Assembly (NCBI RefSeq): GCF_900143075.1
Contig: NZ_FRCY01000007.1
Span: 62,001 to 126,000, forward strand
Direction of reading: 5' to 3'
Origin: Cyclobacterium lianum
Lineage (GTDB): Bacteria; Bacteroidota; Bacteroidia; Cytophagales; Cyclobacteriaceae
Length of the DNA: 64,000 nucleotides
The position numbers were made by a program, and so were the translations under genes. A model generated the notes under the pieces. The model was not told the origin of the DNA, did no database searches, and saw only the letters and a list, made by a program, of their open reading frames with translations. Every line of letters starts with the position of its first letter. Position 1 is the first letter of the stretch. Below are positions 25,388-33,846 of the stretch, in pieces.

Positions 25388-26152
25388 ATGCATTTAAAAT
25401 CCGACGACATTATCAGGCTGGAAATCGAATACACTACAGGTGAAGTACCGCCACCCTTTAGTCACGTTTTCAAGCTTAAAATGTCATTCGGTAAGAATTT
25501 TGTCAACACACAGTTTGATATACATTATACCGGAAGAGAAGACCTGAGCCCGGAAGAGATCATCGATGAAGGTTTTACCATGGCGGACGATTACAGCTAC
25601 AAAGGAGAAATTCCAAAACTCTGGGAAAATGTTTTCAAAAAGCTCTACTCTGCATCCAAATGGTCAAACCAAAAGACACTGGGAGAGAAAGGGGGGATTA
25701 AAATCTTGGCCAAGGATACTCATGGCAAGATCACCAGAGATATACCGCTAAACCAGGAGGACTGGTATTTGACTTGCCAGGATTTTATACAGGCGATTTA
25801 CGAAATCAGTAAAAAGGAGGCACCCTTAGGAATCCGGTTTAAATCAATCGGACAGGAAGGGCTGGCAGATATTGAGTTATTGTACAGGTTTTCGATCCGC
25901 AAGGTGGAAGCAAAGGTAAATGATCAGGTAAAACCCCTGGAATGGGATGAAGGAAGGTCGTTAGCATCATTGATTTTTATACCTGACTACGATTATACCC
26001 TGGCATCGGAAGACCAGCCCATCGAAACAGGCAATTACCTGGATTGTGGAGATGGTCTCTGGCACAATTTCAACACCGGGATCATCAATCTGGATCCAGA
26101 GTTTGATGCAAAAGGAAAAATCCTTGAAGCGTTCAGGAACCTTTCTTCCTGA
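25388..26152 (+). CDS. Conserved-looking protein of unknown function
   Basis: From the ATG at 25388 the product has 254 residues. It is soluble, with no signal peptide or membrane segment. It looks like an all-beta start (HLKSDDIIRLEIEYTTGEVPPPFSHVFKLKMSF) followed by a mixed region and a C-terminal block DYDYTLASEDQPIETGNYLDCGDGLWHNFNTGIINL. I do not recognise a family. The frame is open to 25313, but the upstream residues are unlike a coding start. It is convergent with the repressor gene at 26167. Confidence 0.6.
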   Translation: MHLKSDDIIRLEIEYTTGEVPPPFSHVFKLKMSFGKNFVNTQFDIHYTGREDLSPEEIIDEGFTMADDYSYKGEIPKLWENVFKKLYSASKWSNQKTLGEKGGIKILAKDTHGKITRDIPLNQEDWYLTCQDFIQAIYEISKKEAPLGIRFKSIGQEGLADIELLYRFSIRKVEAKVNDQVKPLEWDEGRSLASLIFIPDYDYTLASEDQPIETGNYLDCGDGLWHNFNTGIINLDPEFDAKGKILEAFRNLSS

Positions 26153-26166
26153 ATTTCTTTTCCAGG

Positions 26167-26940
26167 TTAGCGGTCATTTGTTCGCCGTATATCTGCCTTG
26201 ATTTCCTGAATCATCGCTGCCAAATCCTCAAGTGTCACGGGGCCTGAGGAGGAAGGTTCCGGAAATTCCTTGCTGACATATGCCTTTGCCTCCCATATTT
26301 CAAGGACATCCTGAATGGCAATATCAAAAGGCTTGTACCGGTCATTGTCGGATACTGCAAATAACTTTCCCTTTTCCTGAATATAGTTGAACACTCTTTT
26401 GTACACAATTCCCTCAGTTTTGGTCACCAGTACATAGGTTTTGCCATTCTTTACCTCAAGTGCACTTTCTACGTAGGCACCAATGATCAGGGTACCCGGC
26501 ATTAACGGAAGCATGCTGTCTCCACTGATCTCAAAAGCCCTGTAGGTCCGGTTTGTGGCAAGGTTGGGTAAACTGAAGTTGGGCAACTTTTCCATATATT
26601 CGGGATCAGCATAACCATTGAGGTATCCGGCAGAGGCTTTATGCCCCACCATGCTGATCCGTTCCTCGTCTTCTGCATCAAGTGCAATCGTCAAAATTTT
26701 TAGGGGATCTTTTTGAAGGTATCTGCGTCCCTTTGTGCGGATGTCCCAAAAAACCAACTCATCCATGCTCAGATCAAACAATTTAGTAAGCGTTTCCAAA
26801 GCTGAAATCTTAGGGTCTGACCGACCATCCTCGTAGGCAGAAATCATGCTGCGCTGCACACCCAGTTTGTCTGCAAGTTCAGTTTGCGTCAGACCACTGG
26901 TTTTTCGTAAAAATTTAATGTTTTCAGAAAGAAATTTCAT
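26167..26940 (-). CDS. XRE-family repressor with S24 (LexA/CI-like) domain
   Basis: The 257-residue protein has an N-terminal helix-turn-helix (about 8-62, with LTQTELADKLGVQRSMISAYEDGRSDP) and a C-terminal S24 peptidase-like domain. The catalytic pair Ser142 (ISGDSMLPLMPG) and Lys181 (VYKRVF) is in place, and an Ala-Gly pair at 104-105 (KASAGYLNG) could be the self-cleavage site, as in LexA and phage CI. It should therefore repress genes and be released by stress. Its start overlaps the stop of the upstream 83-residue gene by 4 bp (26937-26940). Confidence 0.92.
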   Translation of the reverse strand: MKFLSENIKFLRKTSGLTQTELADKLGVQRSMISAYEDGRSDPKISALETLTKLFDLSMDELVFWDIRTKGRRYLQKDPLKILTIALDAEDEERISMVGHKASAGYLNGYADPEYMEKLPNFSLPNLATNRTYRAFEISGDSMLPLMPGTLIIGAYVESALEVKNGKTYVLVTKTEGIVYKRVFNYIQEKGKLFAVSDNDRYKPFDIAIQDVLEIWEAKAYVSKEFPEPSSSGPVTLEDLAAMIQEIKADIRRTNDR

Positions 26941-27188
26941 GCCGAATAAAGGAAAAATTGATGGTCATCTTTCCATTGGTTCTTAAATGTAAACCGAAGC
27001 AAATCCATCCGGGTCTGGGATTTTAGCCTCATTTCGATTTCTTCCCTAATTTGCTGTTCCGAAAGACCGGAATCTACCAGCAGATATCCATAAATGGATT
27101 TTCTGGAATCCAACACATAGAATTTGACCTGAACATTGCCTGAGGTAAGTTGCTTGGTAGTAAAGTTTATTTTAACAGGATTTGTCAT
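26937..27188 (-). CDS. Small protein cotranscribed with the S24-type repressor
   Basis: The 83-residue product (MTNPVKINFTTKQLTSGNVQ at the start) is soluble and holds IYGYLLVDSGLSEQQIREEIEMRLKSQTRMDLLRFTFKNQW. I do not recognise it. Its stop overlaps the start of the repressor gene, so the two are translated together. It could be a partner of the repressor, or simply an unrelated first gene of a two-gene operon. Confidence 0.6.
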   Translation of the reverse strand: MTNPVKINFTTKQLTSGNVQVKFYVLDSRKSIYGYLLVDSGLSEQQIREEIEMRLKSQTRMDLLRFTFKNQWKDDHQFFLYSA

Positions 27189-27530
27189 TAGTGAAAATGG
27201 TTAATAAATGTGACATTGTAAATATATAGAATGTTGGTAAAATAAACTATTTTTTTAACTTTTTATACAGAGATGGCATCTAACCTGAGGCCTGGAGCCC
27301 GAAAGCTGGACCCTCTTCAAATAGATCTTAAAATACACAAACCCGAATCTGGTAGAAAACAAAATGGTAGTTAGTTATCAAGTTAAATTTTTACCCATTA
27401 AATTTATTTTTTACATTATTTTTAAATTTTTTGATTTATTTTTTACCCATATTTTAAGATAATAATTTTTTTTCATTCATTTTTGATGTAAATTTAAACC
27501 AAAATATTAACCACTTTACAAAACTAAATT
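27189..27530. other. AT-rich intergenic region upstream of the first Tat aminotransferase
   Basis: About 340 bases lie between divergent genes. From about 27380 to 27500 it is very AT-rich and holds two copies of TTTTTACCCAT. The leader motif TTAACCACTTTACA is at 27507-27520, 10 bases before the ATG. I see no gene or terminator. Confidence 0.5.
27507..27520 (+). promoter_or_regulatory. Leader motif shared within the SusCD cluster, copy 1
   Basis: TTAACCACTTTACA lies 10 bases before the ATG of the first Tat aminotransferase. Close relatives occur before the AEC gene, the second aminotransferase and SusC. It may be an operator or an unstructured translation leader; AACCAC-type leaders are also seen before other genes here. 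Confidence 0.4.
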
Positions 27531-28697
27531 ATGAAAAACTTTAACAGAAGGGACTGGTTAAAAACCAGCGTATTGGGTTTGGGTTCATTGCCATTGATTA
27601 CCGGAAAACTCTCTGCGAAGACCAATTCCGCATCTGGACAGCACTGGAACAGCGAAAGCATGTTGTGGGAAATGAATCCCATTTATAAAGATGTAAAAAT
27701 GAAGGCCAGACTATTGGCAAACGAAAACCCTTTTGGCCCTTCTTCGGGTGTTCAGAAGGCGATTGCTGAATCTATTAGTCTGGGCAACAGGTATGGTCAT
27801 GCAGACGCTGCATATCTGATAGATATGCTGGCGGAGAAAGAAGGAGTGAAGCCTGAAAATATCATGTTAGGGCCTGGCTCGACTGATATGCTGGAAAAAA
27901 CGGCCATCGTCTTGTGTCAACACGGTGGAAACGTGATTTCTGCTGACCCTTCTTACATGTCTCTGGTAAATACGGCCAAAGCAATGGGAGGCGACTGGAA
28001 AGCGGTCCCCTTGAAAGCTGATTATTCGCACGACCTGGATGGGATGGAAAGTGCCATAGATTCAGCAACCAAATTGCTCTACGTATGCAACCCCAACAAT
28101 CCGATGGGGGCCATCACAGATCCGGTTGCTCTGAAGGCATTTTGCAAGAGTGCAGGCAAAAAGCGCCCCATATTTGTCGATGAGGCCTATCTGGAGTTTA
28201 TGGAAAAGCCTGAAGACCACACCATGGTAGGCCTGGTGAGAGAGGGCCATGATGTCATGGTAGCCCGTACCTTTTCAAAAATCCACGGCATGGCTGGACT
28301 TAGGATAGGTTATATGGTAGCCACTGAGGAGCGCATCAAGTCCATTACAAGCATGGTGAGAGGTACCATGGGGCTTTGTGTCACCTCACTCAAGGGAGCG
28401 ATTGCCAGCCTGAAAGACGAAAAATTTATCGATTCCTGCCGAAAGTGGAACAAAGAATCAAAAGAATATACGCTTGACCAGGTAAAATCCATGGGATTTG
28501 ACCCAATAACTTCACATACCAGTTTCATGATTTTCCCCATTCAACAGGAGGGTAAGGCGTTTGCCGGAAAAATGATGGACCAGGGTGTTGGCATAAGGGT
28601 CTATTCCATTGCTGATTCGCCCTGGTGTCGCGTGAGTATGGGTACTATGGATGAAATGAAGTTATTCGTGGATGCCCTGAAGACCGTAACCGCCTGA
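27531..28697 (+). CDS. Tat-exported HisC-like PLP aminotransferase 1
   Basis: The 388-residue protein has a twin-arginine signal (FNRRDWLKTSVLGLGSLP) and then a fold-type I aminotransferase of the histidinol-phosphate aminotransferase family. The PLP lysine is Lys250 in TFSKIHGMAGLRIGY, the Asp that holds the pyridine ring is in IFVDEAYLEF, and the LLANENPFGPS start and CNPNNPMG block are present. Export in folded form by Tat suits an enzyme that binds its cofactor in the cytoplasm. The true substrate is unlikely to be histidinol phosphate and is unknown. It is followed 69 bp later by the AEC carrier gene. A paralogue is at 30533. Confidence 0.9.
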   Translation: MKNFNRRDWLKTSVLGLGSLPLITGKLSAKTNSASGQHWNSESMLWEMNPIYKDVKMKARLLANENPFGPSSGVQKAIAESISLGNRYGHADAAYLIDMLAEKEGVKPENIMLGPGSTDMLEKTAIVLCQHGGNVISADPSYMSLVNTAKAMGGDWKAVPLKADYSHDLDGMESAIDSATKLLYVCNPNNPMGAITDPVALKAFCKSAGKKRPIFVDEAYLEFMEKPEDHTMVGLVREGHDVMVARTFSKIHGMAGLRIGYMVATEERIKSITSMVRGTMGLCVTSLKGAIASLKDEKFIDSCRKWNKESKEYTLDQVKSMGFDPITSHTSFMIFPIQQEGKAFAGKMMDQGVGIRVYSIADSPWCRVSMGTMDEMKLFVDALKTVTA

Positions 28698-28724
28698 TAA
28701 TTGATCAATCAGCAATAAACCCAA

Positions 28725-28741
28725 TTAACCACCACTTTACA
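28725..28741 (+). promoter_or_regulatory. Leader motif shared within the SusCD cluster, copy 2
   Basis: TTAACCACCACTTTACA lies 25 bases before the ATG of the AEC gene and differs from copy 1 by an extra ACC-type insertion. Confidence 0.35.
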
Positions 28742-28766
28742 ATCACTAACAAACTGATCAATTATT

Positions 28767-29885
28767 ATGAACTTAGCAGTCCAAAAGACGCTTTCTTTGC
28801 TGTTGCTATTGGTTATTGGGTTTTTATTGAGGAAAAAACTAAAAGATCCAGCACAGCAAAAAGGTTTAAAAACCTTAATCCTTACCGTTGCACTTCCGGC
28901 CATTATATTCGTCGCCTTGCTGAAAGCAGAGGTGCAGTGGGATCTACTGGCTTTGCCTCTCATGGCTCTGGCTTTTAATTTCACCTTGTACTTTATATTA
29001 AAATTTTCACTTCCATTATTCGGTCTTGAAAAAGATTCCTCATCCTACAGGACTTATTTGCTGCTATTTCCTTCGCTGGCACCGGGACTATCTTGTTTTC
29101 CATTTCTGATAGAATACCTGGGAGACGATGCACTCGCCTGGGGAGCACTCGCAGATATTGGAAACAAGATATTTGTTCTCGTCATTGCTTACATGATTGC
29201 CATGAGCTGGTATTTCAAGATCAACAATGACCTGAAAGTAGGAAACGGCGAAAAAATCAAATCACTGCTGCTGAGCCTGATCAATGAACCCATTAATGTG
29301 GTCATCATTCTGGCACTGGTCCTGATTAGCCTGGGTTTACACCTGGAAAACCTGCCCACATTCATGTCCACGGCCATCAGTACCCTGAGCAATCTGATGA
29401 CCCCGCTGGTCCTGATATTTATCGGTATTGCCGTGGTATTTAACTGGAAGCAGATCCGGAAAATTGCTGGTCTGCTGATGATCCGGTCTGGCTTGACCTT
29501 CCTGCTGAGCGGAACAATTTTACTGTTTGCTCCGCAGCTTTCCTATGCGGCAATACTTGTTTTGGTGGTTTTCCCACAAAGCGCCATCAGCTTCTGGCCC
29601 TTTGCACATATGGCTTCGGTCACCGCGTTGGAACAGAACAATGAAAAAAAGAGGAATAAAACTTTCGACATGGAGCTTGCCGTAAACATACTTGCCTGCT
29701 CTCTTCCCTTCTCCACACTTGTCATGTTAACGGTGTTTTCATTTGGAGAATTGTTCACCTCCCCTACCACCCTGTTGGTAGCCGGAATATTATTGATTGG
29801 CCTGGGGATACTGAAGCCGATGTTGAAATGGTTTAACCTCATCGAGTATGAGCCTGCCCTGGAGAAAGAAACGCATTCCTCGTAA
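28767..29885 (+). CDS. AEC family transporter
   Basis: The 372-residue protein has about ten predicted membrane helices in two halves of five, as in the auxin-efflux-carrier family of secondary transporters. Family members in bacteria carry small organic acids such as malonate, malate or other carboxylates. The N-terminal helix and the helix around GLEKDSSSYRTYLLLFPSLAPGLSCFPFLIEYLG are typical. Because it sits between two Tat aminotransferase genes, a role in taking up or exporting the keto-acid product is suggested. A terminator follows at 29946. Confidence 0.88.
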   Translation: MNLAVQKTLSLLLLLVIGFLLRKKLKDPAQQKGLKTLILTVALPAIIFVALLKAEVQWDLLALPLMALAFNFTLYFILKFSLPLFGLEKDSSSYRTYLLLFPSLAPGLSCFPFLIEYLGDDALAWGALADIGNKIFVLVIAYMIAMSWYFKINNDLKVGNGEKIKSLLLSLINEPINVVIILALVLISLGLHLENLPTFMSTAISTLSNLMTPLVLIFIGIAVVFNWKQIRKIAGLLMIRSGLTFLLSGTILLFAPQLSYAAILVLVVFPQSAISFWPFAHMASVTALEQNNEKKRNKTFDMELAVNILACSLPFSTLVMLTVFSFGELFTSPTTLLVAGILLIGLGILKPMLKWFNLIEYEPALEKETHSS

Positions 29886-29945
29886 AAATATAAACCACTA
29901 ACAATTAATTTTAAAATGTGATCAGATTAACCTCTGTAAACACAG

Positions 29946-29978
29946 AAAGCAGCTTTTCAGGTGAGAAGCTGCTTTTTT
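29946..29978 (+). terminator. Terminator after the AEC gene
   Basis: AAAGCAGCTTTTC and GAGAAGCTGCTTT form a long stem around an AGGT loop, followed by a T tract. Confidence 0.9.
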
Positions 29979-30320
29979 ATTGGTCCTATCTTGCCTGCTT
30001 CATTCGCCGGAACCAGTCACAAGCTGCACAGGGTCTGATTTTACGGAACACCAGGAGGGAAATCAACAGTCGCTATCGCCATTTACCTCAATCAGCTTAT
30101 TTACATGCCTATCCGAGATAAGCCTTCATCCCTGGACAACTTATTTTAAATCAAATATCCGGACCTCTGCGACCCGGGCTTTACCGGATGCTGCCGCAGG
30201 CTGGTATTCTGCTCCCATTTTTGGTCGATTTACGCCCTTATGGGATACTAAAAGGAAAAAAATTACCATCAGGTATCTTCCGGATGCGTTAAACGGAAAC
30301 CTGAGGACGTCTATTTCGGC

Positions 30321-30355
30321 AAAACAAAAAAGCAGCTCCCAAAAAATGAAGCTGC
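30321..30355 (-). terminator. Candidate terminator for the second aminotransferase gene
   Basis: On the minus strand GCAGCT and AGCTGC pair around a 12-base loop and are followed by TTTTTTGTTTT. It lies about 180 bases after the stop codon. Confidence 0.5.
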
Positions 30356-30532
30356 CATTAAATTTACGCTCGCTTAAACTGTCCCGGACTGTCACCTGAC
30401 CGCTCGCCCGTGCTTTGGCAGGTATGGGGCTGTCCTAAACCAAATTTCAGACAGGAAAGCCGCAATAAATTACTGCCTTAGCCAGCTAGTAATCATGAGG
30501 ATTCACTTCTACCCCTGAAAATCGACGCGTTG

Positions 30533-31681
30533 TCAGGATTTTCTGAAGGTAGTACCGATGACTTTCTGAAAGGCATCTGCAAACATCTCCAGATCCTCCA
30601 TTTTACCCATACTCACCCGGCAATAATCCTGTCCGGCCACATTCATACTCTTGATTCCCACTCCCTTATCCAGCATTTTCTGCTTGAAGTCAGCATAATC
30701 CATAGCAATGGGGAACAGAATAAAATTGGTATGAGAAGGAAAGTAATCGTGCCCTGTTTTTTTCAGTACATCGTATACGAAACTTTTGCCCTCATTATTC
30801 ATTTGAACAGAATACTTGATGAAATCGTAATCTACCAGACTCGCAGTAGCAGCACTCATAGAGGGGCCGCTCAGGGTATTTCTTGGACCCTCTTTGGTCA
30901 GCTTCTCAATCACCTCGGGCTGAGCAATGCAATATCCTACCCTCAGACCGGCAAAGGCATGAACTTTAGAAAATGTTCTGGCCACGATTACATTTGCTCC
31001 GTTTTTTATGCAGGCCGTGGTGGTAGAGCCCTTGGGATTCTCCATGTAGTCCCAATAGGCCTCGTCTACAAATACGGGGACTTTCGAAGATACTGTATTA
31101 CAGAAACTGATGATCTCCTCTCCTGTCATAATTTTTCCGGTTGGATTATTAGGATTCACCAGATAGACCAGAGAAATGTCAGGTTTCACCTTGTATTCCA
31201 TGGTAGCCAGATCATGGTCAAAATTCTTATCCAGTGGAATTTTCACCCATTCGGAGCCCATCATTTCAGCAGACCTGACCAGAGAGGTGTAAGTAGGGTC
31301 TGCAGAAAGTACTTTTCCATTTGCTCCCCCGTACACTCTGGCGGCTGCATGCAACAGTTCGCTGGAACCTGCACCAAGCAGGATATGGTCCTCACTTACT
31401 CCTTCCTCCTCTGCAATAAGGCCAATCAATTTCTGGCGGTATTCCCTGGGATATAAAAATGAATCGTCAATTGCAGCTTTCAGTGCCTTTTTGGCAGAAG
31501 CCGAGGGTCCAAAAGGATTTTCGTTTGAGGTCAATCTGGCATACCGGTCTTTTTTGGGTAAAAAGGAAGATGCCTTTGCAGCAGATGCTTCGGATGCTGC
31601 GCCGGCATATCCCATGGACATGAGGCCTGCAGTCATCGTTAGACTCGATTTAAGCCAATTTCTTCTGTTAAATGTAGTCAT
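30533..31681 (-). CDS. Tat-exported HisC-like PLP aminotransferase 2
   Basis: The 382-residue protein is a paralogue of the gene at 27531. It has a twin-arginine signal (FNRRNWLKSSLTMTAG), the PLP lysine Lys239 in RTFSKVHAFAGLRVGY, Asp206 in VFVDEAYWDY, and YLVNPNNPTG near 173-182. It is expected to move amino groups in the periplasm. It lies downstream of SusC, SusD and the lipoprotein on the same strand, 179 bp after the lipoprotein stop, and that gap can form competing hairpins. The shared leader motif is at 31691-31706. Substrate unknown. Confidence 0.9.
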   Translation of the reverse strand: MTTFNRRNWLKSSLTMTAGLMSMGYAGAASEASAAKASSFLPKKDRYARLTSNENPFGPSASAKKALKAAIDDSFLYPREYRQKLIGLIAEEEGVSEDHILLGAGSSELLHAAARVYGGANGKVLSADPTYTSLVRSAEMMGSEWVKIPLDKNFDHDLATMEYKVKPDISLVYLVNPNNPTGKIMTGEEIISFCNTVSSKVPVFVDEAYWDYMENPKGSTTTACIKNGANVIVARTFSKVHAFAGLRVGYCIAQPEVIEKLTKEGPRNTLSGPSMSAATASLVDYDFIKYSVQMNNEGKSFVYDVLKKTGHDYFPSHTNFILFPIAMDYADFKQKMLDKGVGIKSMNVAGQDYCRVSMGKMEDLEMFADAFQKVIGTTFRKS

Positions 31682-31690
31682 GATTGATTT

Positions 31691-31706
31691 TGTGTTAAGT
31701 GGTTAA
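31691..31706 (-). promoter_or_regulatory. Leader motif shared within the SusCD cluster, copy 3
   Basis: The minus strand reads TTAACCACTTAACACA, ending 9 bases before the ATG of the second Tat aminotransferase. Confidence 0.4.
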
Positions 31707-31730
31707 AATAAATGAATGCTGATTTCAAAT

Positions 31731-31835
31731 GAATAAGGGATGCCTTATTCAGACCAGGCATGGCAGTTTCCACGGTGAATAGCTCACCTCAGCCGGAAAA
31801 AGACCTGTTCCAAAACAAAGCATCCCTCAATCGAG
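31731..31835 (-). promoter_or_regulatory. Leader with mutually exclusive hairpins
   Basis: GAATAAGG-GATG-CCTTATTC (31731-31750) is a perfect hairpin. AGGGATGC (31736-31743), part of it, can instead pair with GCATCCCT at 31820-31827, and that arm in turn overlaps CCTC-AATC-GAGG at 31824-31835. The alternatives cannot form together. This is a possible attenuation or RNA-switch leader between the lipoprotein and the second aminotransferase genes. Confidence 0.35.
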
Positions 31836-31860
31836 GAAAATTGTCCTACTAAAAGCGGCC

Positions 31861-32295
31861 TTATTTTACCCGCACATTGTGGTACTGCCTGAAGGCAATA
31901 TCATTGTATGTTCCGGCAAATTCCAACCGAATTTGAGTACCGGAGCTTGGATCCGGCACTCCCAGAGAATTCCAGGGATTCTGGAATAGAATTTTACCCT
32001 GCGCGTCCGTAGTTAATGTACTTATCTCTTCCGTCTGGTTGATAAACACAGTGATGTCCAGTCCGGAGACAGGAATAGAATCGATACCTACAGTCCGGTC
32101 AAGGATTCCACTTTTATCAAGCTCATAAAATGAACCCTCTACTGCTACGCCAGTGGTAGCCTCAAATTCATTTCCTTCGAGTACTACCAATACCGGGGCC
32201 GCAACATTTGGAGTGGCCAATTCAACAGCCTCTACACAAGAGAAAGCTACCAGTACCAAACCCAATAAAGTGATTTTATTTACTATTTTGTTCAT
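31861..32295 (-). CDS. Lipoprotein associated with the SusCD pair
   Basis: The 144-residue product has a lipoprotein signal (lipobox Cys at AFSCVEA, residue 20) and an all-beta mature part (LEGNEFEATTGVAVEGSFYELDKSGILDR, then GKILFQNPWNSLG and IRLEFAGTYND). I do not recognise a named family. Its place directly after SusD (60 bp gap) and its lipid anchor suggest a surface-exposed accessory of the SusCD complex. Confidence 0.7.
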   Translation of the reverse strand: MNKIVNKITLLGLVLVAFSCVEAVELATPNVAAPVLVVLEGNEFEATTGVAVEGSFYELDKSGILDRTVGIDSIPVSGLDITVFINQTEEISTLTTDAQGKILFQNPWNSLGVPDPSSGTQIRLEFAGTYNDIAFRQYHNVRVK

Positions 32296-32355
32296 GATAT
32301 GTATTCAATTGAATGTGAATAAACTTCATTTTGCATGTATTGCTACACAGCGGGC

Positions 32356-33822
32356 TTACTCTGCCCACCAAAGTGGTGTCCTCATATTGTCCCCTCCACC
32401 AAGCATTTGAATCCCTTCTTCCAGGTTGCTCATGTTCAGAGAGTACTCTGACGGCGGATATTCGATCCGCGTCGGTAGTACACCCTCGTTTACGAATATC
32501 GCATTCGGATCCGGCGTAGGCATTTGTGGGAAACCTGTCCTTCTGTATTCGGTCCAGGCTTCTATGCCCTGCCCGAATAAGGCGATCCACTTTTGCGTCA
32601 TGATGGTTTGCTTATCAATTGTACCCAATCTTCCGATATAATCTGAGGGCATTTCCAATCCATGCTGTTCAAAGGAACCGCTTATGGCCTTCTCCAGGTA
32701 ATCCATATGGTCTCCACTTATATCCCCATCCAGGGCGGCCTCAGCAAGTACAAACATCAACTCGGAGTAAGTCATCAGAATACTGGGTGCTTCGGGATCC
32801 AGAAACTTCTGACCAATGGTAGATGCAGATATGGACGAAGCAGCGGCGTCTGTCAAGCCATTGGGTAGCCCTACGAAGGAGCCATCATCCAGAGGCAAGG
32901 CATAAACATTGATCCTGTCATCTTCCAGCTCGAGCAATTTATCTATCAATGTAGTGCTGATGTTCCAGTCTGATCGGGTAGAGAAGACGTCAAACATCTT
33001 GTTTCGGCTACCTATTACATTGGCATGATTGAGAGCAGCATAATCATCATTCCCGGTAAATATGGGGAAGGTTTGAGGAGAAGACAGAATTTCCTGCATG
33101 ATGGCCCTGGATTCTGCAGGCTTTTTGGCTGCCTGCCGGTTAGCAAGCTTTAACCGAAGGGAGTTGGCAAACTTTTTCCAACGCAAGATATCGCCATCAA
33201 ACATAATATCTCCATTGACCACCGGACCGCCGATAGTCAGCTTTTCGTTGGCCAGCTTCAGATCTTCCAGCATACCCGCATATATTTCTTCCATGGAATC
33301 ATAGTCGGGCGAATTGACAGGCTCATCGGCGGCTCCTTTTAATGCATTGGAGTAGGGAACGGGGCCAAAAGCATCTGTCAGATAAGAAAAAGTAAACGCT
33401 TTCATGACCAGGGCGATTCCCTCATAGTTGCGGTTTTGAAATTCCCCGCCTTCTCCTGCCAGCTCAATGACCTGTTCCAGGTTTACCAGAGAGCTGTTGT
33501 AAAGATTATCCCAGGTGCCGGTAGATACGGTGATGGGAATCTCATAGGTATCCCCTTCTGCATTGATGTAAATGTTTCTGGCGAGGTGCTGGATCCAGCA
33601 CATGGCAGCATCGATATTTAGCCGCTCAAATCGGGTACTATGCCCCCAGTACCTGTCTACAGAAACCTGTATGGCGTTAGGAAGGAGCAGGGCCGGAGAA
33701 ATGGTCACAGGGTTGTTTGGGTCTGTGTTGATTTCTTCGAATTCTTCTGTACAGGAACCTGCCAGCACAAACAGACCCAACAACAATAAACAGGGTATAA
33801 ACTTAAATCTTTTCATTTTCAT
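32356..33822 (-). CDS. SusD/RagB-like nutrient-binding outer-membrane lipoprotein
   Basis: The 488-residue product has a lipoprotein signal (GSCTEEFEEINTDPNNP, lipobox Cys near 24) and the tetratricopeptide-rich fold of SusD-like proteins, with ALLLPNAIQVSVDRYWGH, YKMALADAFGPVPYSNAL-type FSYLTDAFGPVPYSNAL, and WKKFANSLRLKLANRQAAKKPAE. It belongs to the subgroup found with small or peptide-like nutrients more often than with long glycans. It would act as the lid of the SusC pore. It lies 24 bp after the SusC gene. Confidence 0.95.
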   Translation of the reverse strand: MKMKRFKFIPCLLLLGLFVLAGSCTEEFEEINTDPNNPVTISPALLLPNAIQVSVDRYWGHSTRFERLNIDAAMCWIQHLARNIYINAEGDTYEIPITVSTGTWDNLYNSSLVNLEQVIELAGEGGEFQNRNYEGIALVMKAFTFSYLTDAFGPVPYSNALKGAADEPVNSPDYDSMEEIYAGMLEDLKLANEKLTIGGPVVNGDIMFDGDILRWKKFANSLRLKLANRQAAKKPAESRAIMQEILSSPQTFPIFTGNDDYAALNHANVIGSRNKMFDVFSTRSDWNISTTLIDKLLELEDDRINVYALPLDDGSFVGLPNGLTDAAASSISASTIGQKFLDPEAPSILMTYSELMFVLAEAALDGDISGDHMDYLEKAISGSFEQHGLEMPSDYIGRLGTIDKQTIMTQKWIALFGQGIEAWTEYRRTGFPQMPTPDPNAIFVNEGVLPTRIEYPPSEYSLNMSNLEEGIQMLGGGDNMRTPLWWAE

Positions 33823-33846
33823 TTTCTTTACCAGGTTGGAAATCGC

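Larger units (their letters stand above)
29886..30532. other. Region of about 650 bases without a convincing gene
   Basis: It holds the terminator of the AEC gene (29946-29978) and a minus-strand hairpin at 30321-30355 that may end the second aminotransferase transcript. Both strands have open frames up to about 140 codons between 29980 and 30400, but their products show no domain-like pattern and they overlap each other, so I do not call them. Confidence 0.5.

Noticed and set aside
29980-30399. Open frames on both strands, up to 139 codons
   Set aside because: They overlap, show no domain-like pattern, and contain terminator hairpins.
27531-31681. Histidine biosynthesis genes (hisC)
   Set aside because: Both copies carry Tat export signals and sit with SusCD and AEC genes, not with other his genes.
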